Shown one piece after another: positions 45,363 through 53,910 of a DNA stretch of 64,000 nucleotides. Location: positions 28,499 to 92,498 of the forward strand of contig CAZRSF010000014.1 of assembly GCA_964602655.1 (NCBI GenBank). Direction: 5' to 3'. Below the pieces are notes generated by a model. The model was not told the origin of the DNA, made no database searches, and was given only the letters and a program-made list of their open reading frames with translations. This DNA is from Moduliflexus sp964602655 (GTDB lineage: Bacteria > Moduliflexota > Moduliflexia > Moduliflexales > Moduliflexaceae). Each line of letters begins with the position of its first letter. Within the stretch, counting starts at the first letter, position 1. The translations under genes and the position numbers were made by a program.

Positions 45363-46044
45363 CGATTGGCGGCTGCATGTCTTTCCGGCATGGCGGCAGA
45401 CGTTTACGTCGTTAGCGCAAATTCGGGAGCTTCTTCGGTATCCCGAACGAACGCTTCAGCAGAATTCTCGCGGCGTGGCGCTGCTGATTCAGCACGAAGG
45501 CGCGCGGTTTGTCGCCAAACGTTCGCTACGCCAGGAACGGCGCTGGTGGTCGCAATTCACCAGCCTGTATCGAGGCGGCGAAGGTGCGCGGTCGTCGCGC
45601 AATTTAGCGCGATTGGTCGAGGCCGGATTGCCTGTGCCGCAGCCCGTATTCGTCCTGGAGCGGCTGCGTTTCGGCATGACGGTCGCGTCCTGGGCTTGTT
45701 ACGAATATCTTGACGGCGCGACGTGCTCATGCGAGCAAGCCGGAGAGATTGCCGCGACGCTGCGCCGCATTCATGCCGCCGGGTGGGTGCATCGCGATCC
45801 GCACGTCCAGAATTTTCTGCGGCATGATGGCGAAATTCGGATTCTCGATTGCGCGCGCGCCCGTCCCTGGCGGTCGCGCTACGCCCGGATGTATGATGTC
45901 GTCCTGCTCGACAACTGCTGTCCCGGCAGCGTCGCGCTGTACGGCGTCTCCGAGCGCGATCCGGTCTATCGCCTCGCCAAAGCCCAGAACAATCTGATCA
46001 AATTCTGGCGGCGCGCCAAACGCCGCCTGCGCCGAAACGGATAA
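45352..46044 (+). CDS. LPS core kinase-like protein (WaaY/InaA family)
   Basis: A 230-residue cytoplasmic kinase of the Kdo/WaaP-WaaY group. GARFVAKRSLRQERRWW carries the nucleotide-binding Lys, AAGWVHRDPHVQNF the catalytic HRD, and IRILDCARA the metal-binding Asp. The first ATG in the overlap with msbA is at 45352 (ATGAAGAATGA), so translation is coupled. The frame open further upstream is within msbA. It likely phosphorylates a heptose or related residue of the LPS core. Confidence 0.8.
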   Translation: MKNDDWRLHVFPAWRQTFTSLAQIRELLRYPERTLQQNSRGVALLIQHEGARFVAKRSLRQERRWWSQFTSLYRGGEGARSSRNLARLVEAGLPVPQPVFVLERLRFGMTVASWACYEYLDGATCSCEQAGEIAATLRRIHAAGWVHRDPHVQNFLRHDGEIRILDCARARPWRSRYARMYDVVLLDNCCPGSVALYGVSERDPVYRLAKAQNNLIKFWRRAKRRLRRNG

Positions 46045-46083
46045 CCTCCGGGCAGGACGCCGCGAAGCCAGGGTCGAACCATC

Positions 46084-46947
46084 ATGAACGCGCCTCAATC
46101 GTTAACATTCATCTTGCCACAATATGACGTTCCCGCATTCCGCGAGCGGCTGAATCGTTTTTTTGACGTTGATCTCAAGACGCAAGCGCCGCTGACGGCC
46201 TACCCTGATCGCGAAGTGTACGTGTTGAAACGTCAATCGCCCGATATGCCGGGGGCTGAGACCATTTACCTCAAACGGTATGTTCTCATCAACGCCAAAC
46301 AGATCGCGCAAGCGCTTTTTCGAACTCACAAATCCCAGAAAGCATGGCGTATTGCGAACATTTTGCTGCAAAAAGGGATTCTCACGCCGCAGCCAGTCGC
46401 GTTTTTTCGTCGTCGGGCGCGCGGGGTTCCCGACGAATTCGTGTTGCTGACCGAAGGCATTCCATCCGGCCTTTCGCTGCGGCAGTATGTGCGTCAATGG
46501 TTGGACGCGCAGCCGAAAGGCGAGCGCGTGAAATTGAAACGACGCTTGATTCGCGGCGTGGCCGAATTTTTAGCGTCGCTTCATCTGGCAGGCGTCTATC
46601 ATGGCGATTTGACGGCAAATAATATTTTTATCGAACTCCGGGAGGATGATGTGCGCGTGTATCTTATCGATCTCGATTCCGTCCGCTCTACGCGCTGGAT
46701 TTCCCGCCACCGCCGCATCAAAAATCTGGATGAATTGGGGCGGAATTTTCTTGAGTTGCGCTTGTTCAGCACCTCGGATCGCGTCCGGTTTCTTACATGC
46801 TACCTCGCCCGATATGGCAAAGACACCGAAACCGTTCGGGGGCTTTTTTACGAGGTGTGGCAGCGAACGCAGTATCGGTTGCGCAAACATCGGCAGCGGT
46901 TCGTACAAGAGATTCCAGCGCCCGCTGAGAGAACTCCGAAGTCTTGA
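46084..46947 (+). CDS. LPS kinase-like protein (WaaP/InaA family)
   Basis: A 287-residue second kinase. TIYLKRYVLINAKQIAQALF holds the nucleotide Lys, AGVYHGDLTANNIF the catalytic HGD and VYLIDLDSV the metal Asp. It follows the first kinase by 39 bases and the msbA-like exporter. The three genes probably build and export a phosphorylated LPS core. It is convergent with the large ParB/USP gene, 25 bases away. Confidence 0.82.
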   Translation: MNAPQSLTFILPQYDVPAFRERLNRFFDVDLKTQAPLTAYPDREVYVLKRQSPDMPGAETIYLKRYVLINAKQIAQALFRTHKSQKAWRIANILLQKGILTPQPVAFFRRRARGVPDEFVLLTEGIPSGLSLRQYVRQWLDAQPKGERVKLKRRLIRGVAEFLASLHLAGVYHGDLTANNIFIELREDDVRVYLIDLDSVRSTRWISRHRRIKNLDELGRNFLELRLFSTSDRVRFLTCYLARYGKDTETVRGLFYEVWQRTQYRLRKHRQRFVQEIPAPAERTPKS

Positions 46948-46972
46948 ACACCTCGGCGTTCTCTTGAGAATC

Positions 46973-49441
46973 TCAGCAGATCAATATCGGCAGCGAGACG
47001 GTCTTCATGACCGACAGCGCCTCCTCGCCACCGACAATCACGAAATCGCGCTGATGGTCGCGCAGCAGTTTCGGCAGCGCGTCCTCACGTTCGTCTATCG
47101 AGCGCAGGATCGTGGCGCGCACATTGCGGCGCGAGACGTATTGAGCGATAAATGAACGCAAGAGCGGGTCATGGGTCGTCAGCAAGACTTCCAAATCGCA
47201 ATCCCAATTCGACGCGAGATACGCGCTCACAAAAAGGGCTTCATTCGACTTGGGACTGCCGTCATACAGCAGCAGCGCGTTGCGCAGCGCGTGCGTCTGC
47301 GCGGGCATCGCAAGCGTCAACGGCGCGGAGCAGGAACGAGACAACGCGAGAATCTCCTGCGCGATTTCAAGGCGCGGCGTCTCCTGCAATAGCGGCCTCA
47401 GCAGCAATTCGACCTGTTGACCTGCCTGGGCGAGCGCCTCGGCCATTTCGCCGACTTCGACCTGAAATATTCCAGGGACGTCGGCAGCGCGGCAGCGTTG
47501 CTCGAATTGAATTTGCAGGGTCATGACGCGGTCACTGTCGCGTTGATGCGCCGACGACACAACATGCAGTGCGAGCAGATGCGCGTCTTCCTGCTGCGCA
47601 ATCGCGAGCGCCTGATCCACGACTGCCCAGCCGTCTTTTGCGCCTGAAAGCGGAACGAGCACGGTCGCCACGAGATGATTCCGCCGCCGGTCAGCCAGAT
47701 CGCGCCGCTGTTGATGTTGCTGTCGGGGCGAGTCTTCCTCGCGTTCGTCGAGTGCTTCAATGCGTTCGGTTTTTTTGCGCGGCACCGGCGACGATTTTTG
47801 CGCGCCGAACCGGGAGACTAAGTCTTGAATGACGCTGTCAAGCGGCAGCGCGTTTGCGGCCTGACGTTCCAACTGACTGCGATGTTCGCTCACCCATAAG
47901 TAGAGGTCGGTGGCGGTCAGATTCGGGAATTCCCGTGCTAACAGGAAGTCTTCGGAGACGGCGAGCACGGGCAGATATACGGTATCATACCAGTGCTGCA
48001 CCGCGTCGCTGTAGGGAATTTCTCGGCGCTGTTCGATTCCCATGAAATAGCGATGCACTTCGATATGCTGCTCCAATGCGCGGTATTGGCCGGGCGTTGT
48101 GACTGTCAATTCGGCGTTCGGACGCAATTCATGCAGGCGGGTATGCAGCAGAAAATCAATGTATTCGATTTTAATCAGCAACTCGTCATAATCTTCATAC
48201 GGGAAATTTTGAAGTTTGCTCCAGATTTCCTGAAGATAGGAGGCGTGTTGCGAGGCTGGCATCTGGCGCGACATCAGTTGATGCGCGGAAATCCAGAGAT
48301 ACAAATCAGTCAGGGTATAGACCGGAAAATCATCCACGAGATGCTGGCTGGCGATGACGTTGACAATCGGCAGATAGACGGTGTCATACCAGTGGGTCAC
48401 GGCTTCGTAGTAGGGAATATAGCGATGTTGTTCCATCCAGAGGAAATAGCCGTGCCCTTGAATATGCTCGTCCAACAGGCGATATTTGCCGGGAGCGCTG
48501 AAGCGTACATCCGCGTCCGGGCGAAAAATACGGAGTTGCGTGCGTCGGAGGAAATCCTCGTATTCCATCTGAAGCTGCTGTTCATCGGCAAGGGCATTGT
48601 GCGCCGCCGCATGTGGCGACGAGGCGTCGGGAAGCGCTGAGACGGCCAATGCGGAATGGCGCAGAATCTCGCGATGATCTGAGACCCAGATAAACAAATC
48701 GGTGGCGGTGCGTTCGGGAAAATCTCGCAGAATATGGCGCGGTTCGATAGTCGCAAGAGTCGGCGCATACACCGAGTCGTGCCAGTAGCAGGCGGCGTCT
48801 TCATACGAGACATCGCGGCGCTGCTGTTCGCTTAACACGGCGTGACAGACGTCAATCTGATCGCTGAGAATATGGAATTTTCCCGGCACGGTGACGGTCA
48901 TCTGAAGGGATGGACGGGTTTCGTTGAGCCGGGTTCGGTTGAAAAATGAGGCATATTCGGCCTGAAGAATAATCTCTTTGGGTTCGTTGACCCAGGAAAC
49001 GCCCTGCGGCGGTTCAATCGTCGTCACGAATGCATCAATGACGGTTGCGCCGAGTTGACGGGCAAGCAGCACGCGATGATTGCCGTCGCTGACAAAATAG
49101 GATGACCCGATTTGATAGAGTTCGACCGGAGGCAAGCCCGCTTCTCCGGCCTCAGCCTGAATTTCGAAGATGCCTTCGTAGGCGACATTTCGCCGTTTTT
49201 GCGGAAGGAACGCCTGCCGAAAATCCTCGTAATGGCTGACGCTGCCGCTAATGGCGTCAAGCGGAATCTGCCGAATTTCCCGATGGGCCGTATGTCGCGC
49301 ATGTAAGCGTTTGTAGGCGTCGTCGTATGAAAAAATCGAAATCGGACGATGCTGTAGAAACTCGACAATACAGGTCAAATCAGCTTTATAACGCGCTCGC
49401 CGAAAATCCTGAAGCGCAAAATATCCTAAAAATGGTGACAT
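46973..49441 (-). CDS. ParB/Srx-like - triple repeat - universal stress fusion protein (large paralogue)
   Basis: An 822-residue cytoplasmic protein. Order: N-terminal helical region (1-50); ParB/Srx-like domain (about 55-145) with REIRQIPLDAISGSV and LPPVELYQIGSSYFVSDGNH, key motif DGNHR 119-123; three repeats of about 105 residues (158-265, 288-395, 422-528) with core HRYFMGIEQRREIPY and HWYDTVYLP; then a charged linker and two USP-like domains (about 590-705 and 705-822). The final USP lacks the G-x2-G-x9-G-S ATP loop kept in the 720-residue paralogue. The ATG at 49441 has AAGGAGGGG 6 nt before. Probably a sensor or adaptor; no ParA, no HTH, so not a partition protein. Confidence 0.72.
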   Translation of the reverse strand: MSPFLGYFALQDFRRARYKADLTCIVEFLQHRPISIFSYDDAYKRLHARHTAHREIRQIPLDAISGSVSHYEDFRQAFLPQKRRNVAYEGIFEIQAEAGEAGLPPVELYQIGSSYFVSDGNHRVLLARQLGATVIDAFVTTIEPPQGVSWVNEPKEIILQAEYASFFNRTRLNETRPSLQMTVTVPGKFHILSDQIDVCHAVLSEQQRRDVSYEDAACYWHDSVYAPTLATIEPRHILRDFPERTATDLFIWVSDHREILRHSALAVSALPDASSPHAAAHNALADEQQLQMEYEDFLRRTQLRIFRPDADVRFSAPGKYRLLDEHIQGHGYFLWMEQHRYIPYYEAVTHWYDTVYLPIVNVIASQHLVDDFPVYTLTDLYLWISAHQLMSRQMPASQHASYLQEIWSKLQNFPYEDYDELLIKIEYIDFLLHTRLHELRPNAELTVTTPGQYRALEQHIEVHRYFMGIEQRREIPYSDAVQHWYDTVYLPVLAVSEDFLLAREFPNLTATDLYLWVSEHRSQLERQAANALPLDSVIQDLVSRFGAQKSSPVPRKKTERIEALDEREEDSPRQQHQQRRDLADRRRNHLVATVLVPLSGAKDGWAVVDQALAIAQQEDAHLLALHVVSSAHQRDSDRVMTLQIQFEQRCRAADVPGIFQVEVGEMAEALAQAGQQVELLLRPLLQETPRLEIAQEILALSRSCSAPLTLAMPAQTHALRNALLLYDGSPKSNEALFVSAYLASNWDCDLEVLLTTHDPLLRSFIAQYVSRRNVRATILRSIDEREDALPKLLRDHQRDFVIVGGEEALSVMKTVSLPILIC

Positions 49442-49550
49442 GCCGATCCCCTCCTTCATGTACGTTCGTTAGCGCTCAAGCCAATCATTTACCAGTAAGT
49501 CAGGAACTCGCGAAAAGTCTTTGATATAATGCCATTTGCGTTCGAAGAGA

Positions 49551-50255
49551 TCATGTCTTCAAATCAAATTCTTCGAACACTTCGACAATATCCCGCGACA
49601 GAAACCAATCGTTTTTGACCCATTGCACGCTTGCGCAGACTGTCCGAGCGGTGGCCGACGCGCGGAGACGCCGAAGATGCGTCAGGAAGCCGGACGGATT
49701 GCGCAGCGGCGCTTGGAAGCGGACAATGGTGGCGTGCGCCGTCTCAATGCGATAGCGCGTGTCTAATGTGCCGCCCAATCCGCGTGCGGTTAAGATCGCT
49801 CGCAGATGGTCGCGCAGCAGATTCAGCGCGTTTTGTTCGGCAAAGCCTTGCATCATCAGGCCGTCGCGCGTCGCCGTGATGCCGCAAAACTCGATTCGGA
49901 AGCGTTCGATCTGCTTGAATGCGGTTCGCAGCGCCGCCTGATACGTCGCGTATTTGTGGTGATGTTCCGCGAACGCTTCGGTCGGCGCAAAGAGCGACAG
50001 CACGGTCACATGCAGTTCGTCAGGGTGATAATAATGCTGGTCTGGTTCGGACGTTCGAATGTCCTGGATAACCGCATGAATTGCGTCGCGAGCGTCTTGA
50101 TTCGGACGAATAATCAAGCTCCAGCCGCGTCGGCGATCCTGATGGCGGTTGCGCAGATGCGGATCGAGATGCACGTCTCCGCGTTCGATGGCGGCTGCGC
50201 CCTCGCGCCAGAGATCATCGTAAATCGGTTGTTCCGGTAAGAAATGCGTATGCAT
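49551..50255 (-). CDS. 2H phosphoesterase (LigT/2 prime-5 prime RNA ligase superfamily)
   Basis: A 234-residue cytoplasmic protein with the two H-x-T motifs of the 2H superfamily: HVT at 82-84 in DELHVTVLSLF and HAT at 174-176 in ETAHATIVRF. These enzymes hydrolyse 2 prime-5 prime or cyclic phosphodiester bonds in RNA or nucleotides. The N-terminal 45 residues (HLDPHLRNRHQDRRRGWSL) are a family-specific extension. The gene lies between the two ParB/USP paralogues on the same strand, about 100 nt from each, which suggests a shared pathway. The real substrate is unknown. Confidence 0.78.
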   Translation of the reverse strand: MHTHFLPEQPIYDDLWREGAAAIERGDVHLDPHLRNRHQDRRRGWSLIIRPNQDARDAIHAVIQDIRTSEPDQHYYHPDELHVTVLSLFAPTEAFAEHHHKYATYQAALRTAFKQIERFRIEFCGITATRDGLMMQGFAEQNALNLLRDHLRAILTARGLGGTLDTRYRIETAHATIVRFQAPLRNPSGFLTHLRRLRASATARTVCASVQWVKNDWFLSRDIVEVFEEFDLKT

Positions 50256-50266
50256 AAATGCCTGTC

Positions 50267-50299
50267 AACCCTGTCAGGGTTTCGACCCCTGACAGGGTT
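50267..50299. repeat. CCTGTCAGGG-type dispersed palindrome
   Basis: AACCCTGTCAGGGT and ACCCCTGACAGGGTT around TTCG, with one bulged base. It belongs to the same family as the copies at 37339 and 60634. Confidence 0.75.
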
Positions 50300-50326
50300 A
50301 CGATTCATTGGCGACTGCGATATTTC

Positions 50327-50348
50327 AGGGCGGGGAGACCCCGCCCCT
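50327..50348. repeat. GC-rich dispersed hairpin
   Basis: AGGGCGGGG and CCCCGCCCCT around AGA, six bases before the stop codon end of the 720-residue gene. Repeats of this type are common dispersed elements; this one may also end that transcript. Confidence 0.65.
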
Positions 50349-50353
50349 ACACA

Positions 50354-52516
50354 TTATCGGCAGATCAACACTGGAATCTTCGAGTTTTGCAAAATCGGGT
50401 CAACCGTGCTGCCGAGCATGATCTCCAACATCGGGCTGCGGCCGTAACTCCCCATGATAATCAGATCGCAGCTATACATTTCGGCAACGGTCAGGATCGT
50501 TTCGCTGACGTTGCCGTTTTCGGTGACAAAAATTCCTTCGACGTTGCGCTGTTTCAGGTATTGCCGCGCTAACGACAACACCATTGGGCTGGTGCGTCCG
50601 ACTTCTTCGACGGTCAAGACGATCACGGTCGCATTCAAGGTCCCGCCGATAAACGCCGCGACAAACAGGGCTTCATCCGCTTTTTCGCTGCCGTCGTAGG
50701 CCAAAATGACCCGGCGAATCTCTCTGGCCGGGCCGGGAACGGCCAGAATCGGACGCGAGCAGCGCCAGAGAATCGTGCGAAAGCCGGATTTGATTTTCAT
50801 GAGCGGATTCGTGCCCGGCGGATGCGCAAGATTCAGGATGACTAAATCCGCCCAGCGCGACAGTTCGCAGATGCGCCGCGAGATTTCGCCCCCGGTAATC
50901 TTCAAGATGCCTTCGACGGCAGCGTCCTTGCACCGTTTTTCGAATTCCGCCTTCACCTGCAAGGCGTATTGCTGCTTGATTTCATCATCCGCATCCGTGA
51001 CATGCAAGCCGTAAATATGCTGATTTTTACTGTGGGCGATCACAATCGCTTGCTCCAACGCCACCCAGCTATGCGGCAGGCCGCTGACGGGCACCAACAT
51101 GCTGCCGAACAAGCGATCATTGCGCCGCCCTAAATCTTCTTTGCGCCATTCGCCCGGCGGCGGGCCGGATTCGAGTTCGTCGGGCATCAGCGCGTCATAC
51201 ACGCGCTCGCCGACACGCGACAGCACTTTATCAGGCGATGAACTATAGCGATCCAATAAATCCGCCGCCGCCTTTTCCGGCAGAATTTTCCAGCCCAATC
51301 GCTTCTCCAATTGTTGGCGGCGTTCCGAAATCCAGAGATAGAGATCGGCGTCCGTGCGATTCGGAAAATCGCGCAGCATTCCTAAGCGGCGAATAATCGA
51401 AACGATCGGCAGATACACCGTGTCATGCCAATGCCCGGCGGCCTCGTCGAAGGGAATCTCGCGCTGCTGCTCCTGTCCCATGAAATAGCGATGCACGTCA
51501 ATATGCCGCTCAAGCTCGCCGTATTTCCCCGGCGCAGTGACGCGAATGTCGGCGTCGGGTCTGATCTGTTCGAAGCGCGTCCGCTCTAAAAACTCGACGT
51601 ATTCGGCGTCAAGAATGACCTTATCCATGTCAACATCCGGGACGAATGGGAGCGTTTGCAGAATTTCGGTCAGATTTTCTTCGAGGTAATTGACATCCCC
51701 TTCGCGCACAGCCGCGCGATATTCGGAGATGAGCAGGTAAATATCCGGGATCGTGCGCTTGGGAAAATCTTTGAGCAGATCATATTTCTTGATAATGTCG
51801 GTAATCGGCGCATAGATCGTGTCGTACCAATTGATCACCGCTTCATTGTACGGCACTTCATCGTGTCGCTCTTTTGCCATGAAATAGCGGTGTTCTTCGA
51901 TTTGTTCCTCTAATAATCGGTATTTTCCGACGGAACTCATCATCACATCCGCGCCGGGACGCAGGCGATCCAGGTGCGTGCGGTCTAAAAAATCGGCATA
52001 TTCGGCTTTGAGCGACAGTTCGTCCGGCTGAACGTCGGCTGAGATCGGCACGGTGGTTCGAATCTGCGTGACAATGGCTTCGATGGACTTCGCGCCCAAC
52101 GCTCTGGCGACTGAGACGCGGTGATTTCCATCCAACACGAAATACACCTCTCCGATTTGATAGACTTCGATGGGCGGCAACCCTTGCTGAGCGGAGGCCA
52201 TCGCGTTGATTTTGGACCAACGCGATTCATCGCTGTCGTTCAACGGCATAAAGCTGCGGGAAAAATCTTTATAGCGTCCCACGCTGCCGACAATCGCATT
52301 CACCGGAATTTCGCGCAGCCGGCCTGCCGAGACGCCGGTGACTTTCAGTTGTTTGCGCACGTCTTCATACGAGAGCAATTCATCTGACGTGCCTTTCAAA
52401 AAGGCCACGACTTTTTCTAACGATGCCCTGCGGCGCGCCCGGCGAAAATCCTGAATAGCGCCCTGATAATCGAATCGCTCTGTTGCGCGTTGTTCGTGCT
52501 GTTCAAGCATTTCCAT
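50354..52516 (-). CDS. ParB/Srx-like - double repeat - universal stress fusion protein (small paralogue)
   Basis: A 720-residue cytoplasmic protein. Order: helical N-terminus (1-65); ParB/Srx-like domain (66-155) with REIPVNAIVGSVGRYKDF and motif DGNHR at 129-133; two repeats (168-275, 302-405), each with HRYFM and WYDT/WHDT cores; a linker; and two USP domains (470-595, 600-720). The second USP keeps the nucleotide loop GSYGRSPMLEIMLGST (689-704), so it may bind ATP or another nucleotide. An AGGA site is 8 nt before the ATG. It is the first gene of a three-gene minus-strand cluster with the 2H phosphoesterase and the 822-residue paralogue. The repeat recalls DUF4032, but I am unsure. Confidence 0.75.
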   Translation of the reverse strand: MEMLEQHEQRATERFDYQGAIQDFRRARRRASLEKVVAFLKGTSDELLSYEDVRKQLKVTGVSAGRLREIPVNAIVGSVGRYKDFSRSFMPLNDSDESRWSKINAMASAQQGLPPIEVYQIGEVYFVLDGNHRVSVARALGAKSIEAIVTQIRTTVPISADVQPDELSLKAEYADFLDRTHLDRLRPGADVMMSSVGKYRLLEEQIEEHRYFMAKERHDEVPYNEAVINWYDTIYAPITDIIKKYDLLKDFPKRTIPDIYLLISEYRAAVREGDVNYLEENLTEILQTLPFVPDVDMDKVILDAEYVEFLERTRFEQIRPDADIRVTAPGKYGELERHIDVHRYFMGQEQQREIPFDEAAGHWHDTVYLPIVSIIRRLGMLRDFPNRTDADLYLWISERRQQLEKRLGWKILPEKAAADLLDRYSSSPDKVLSRVGERVYDALMPDELESGPPPGEWRKEDLGRRNDRLFGSMLVPVSGLPHSWVALEQAIVIAHSKNQHIYGLHVTDADDEIKQQYALQVKAEFEKRCKDAAVEGILKITGGEISRRICELSRWADLVILNLAHPPGTNPLMKIKSGFRTILWRCSRPILAVPGPAREIRRVILAYDGSEKADEALFVAAFIGGTLNATVIVLTVEEVGRTSPMVLSLARQYLKQRNVEGIFVTENGNVSETILTVAEMYSCDLIIMGSYGRSPMLEIMLGSTVDPILQNSKIPVLICR

Positions 52517-52993
52517 AAGATATATCCTAATAAACGTCGGAAAATTCAGGAGACATTCCCGAATAGCCCGGCGGAATTTTTCATACGATCATCTATCCTT
52601 CGATGTCAGGCCGGAAAAATTGTCAAGCGTTTCTTATAGATTCTGGCGTCGCGCATCAATCTCGCGCGCGCGTTGTGCTGACGTTTCTACATGCCCCTGT
52701 TATGCCGTCCCAAAACAAGAGAAGATGAGGGCGAAACTTCTATCGTAGTCATAAATGAATCGTAATTGTCAGGATTTGATGAAGGTTCGATAAATAATCT
52801 GGTCATGTCCCTGCCCAACAGGGAGACAGGGCTGTTAAGTTCTCTCGTTCCACGCGCTGCATGGAATACCCACAGACCGTCGCGGATTGCGTACTTGCCT
52901 CAATATCCAGTAAAACCTTGCTGTTGCCCGAAATCTTCACCTTCATCACCCCTGCCTGCTGTGCGTCAATCGCATTATTTTTTAAAATTGCGC
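52517..52993. other. Intergenic region with a degenerate repeat
   Basis: About 475 bases without a gene I can support. CGTTCCACGCGCTGCATGG around 52849-52867 is a decayed relative of the CGTTTCACGCTCCGCGTGG repeat near 60733, and AACAG/CTGTT with an inner GGAGACAGG (52819-52838) forms a small hairpin. Confidence 0.5.
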
Positions 52994-53044
52994 TTGACAA
53001 ATTCGCAGTATATAACCATAGTGTACTATGTAACTAATACACTA
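52994..53044 (+). promoter_or_regulatory. Promoter and GntR operator of the ABC/GntR operon
   Basis: TTGACA (52994-52999) and CATAGT (53017-53022) are 17 bases apart. The -10 is buried in CATAGTGTACTATG (53017-53030), and TAGTGTA (53019-53025) is repeated inverted as TACACTA (53038-53044). YtrA-type regulators usually repress their own operon, so this is the likely site for the GntR protein encoded at 54711. Confidence 0.6.
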
Positions 53045-53058
53045 ATAAAGGTGCAAAT

Positions 53059-53910
53059 ATGATCACACTTAACAATGTCACTTTCGGATATGGCGCGGAA
53101 AGGGTGTTGAACGCGCTCTCCACAACCATTGCCCCGAATAGTATTTGCGGGTTGCTCGGGGTCAATGGATCTGGTAAAACCACGTTCCTGAAATTGCTGG
53201 CGGGCCTCCGTTTTCCAAGTCACGGGACGGTTGAGGTCTGCGGTTGGCAGCCACGCCAGCGCGTACCGGAGTTTTTGCAAGCCGTGGTTCTGCTGCCAGA
53301 GAGCTTCACGTTACCCCCGTTGACCGCCCAACGGTATGCTGATGTCTATGGCGCCTTTTATCCGCACTTCTGTCCGGCAACGTTACAGCACCATCTGCAC
53401 GAATTCGAACTGCGCCCCACTACTCGCCTGACACGGTATTCGTATGGGGAACAGAAAAAGTTTTTGTTAGCGTTCGCTCTGGCAACGGGCTGCCGCCTGT
53501 TGCTGTTGGATGAACCGACCAATGGACTCGATATTATGGCAAAACGTCAATTCCGCAAGTTGCTGGCCGCGCACATGACCGCAGAACGGAGTGTGCTCAT
53601 CGCCACACATCAGGTGCGCGATGTGGAACAACTGCTTGATACGGCGCTGATTCTGCATCACGGACAGATTATCTTGAATCGGACGCTTGCGGATTTGGCG
53701 CGGCATTTGACGGTGGTCCAGCAGCGGGAACGCCCCAATCCTGCCGAAGCGTTATATGCAGAGGAGCATCCCCTGCGCGGCTATACAGTCCTCGCCCCAA
53801 ACATCCAGGGAGACGAACAACAATTGGATATTGAATTGGTATTTACTGCGGCGTTGCACAATCCGCAAGGTCTGGCGGCGGCGTTGCGCCAGGAGGTGCC
53901 GAATGCGTAG
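53059..53910 (+). CDS. ABC transporter ATPase of a YtrA-controlled exporter
   Basis: A 283-residue ATPase with Walker A GVNGSGKTT, a degenerate signature YSYGEQKKFLLAFAL, Walker B LLLLDEPTNGLDIM and switch IATHQ. Such YtrB-like ATPases with a GntR regulator and a separate permease respond to cell-wall-active compounds or envelope stress in other bacteria. The permease start lies inside its last codons. Confidence 0.87.
   Translation: MITLNNVTFGYGAERVLNALSTTIAPNSICGLLGVNGSGKTTFLKLLAGLRFPSHGTVEVCGWQPRQRVPEFLQAVVLLPESFTLPPLTAQRYADVYGAFYPHFCPATLQHHLHEFELRPTTRLTRYSYGEQKKFLLAFALATGCRLLLLDEPTNGLDIMAKRQFRKLLAAHMTAERSVLIATHQVRDVEQLLDTALILHHGQIILNRTLADLARHLTVVQQRERPNPAEALYAEEHPLRGYTVLAPNIQGDEQQLDIELVFTAALHNPQGLAAALRQEVPNA

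Noticed and set aside
46973..52516. Chromosome partition (ParB) function for the ParB-like proteins
   Set aside because: There is no ParA, no helix-turn-helix after the ParB-like domain, no parS-like palindrome, and USP domains are attached.
52766..53062. A 98-residue plus-strand frame in the gap before the ABC operon
   Set aside because: It runs through a degenerate repeat, the promoter and the operator, has no ribosome site and no domain.
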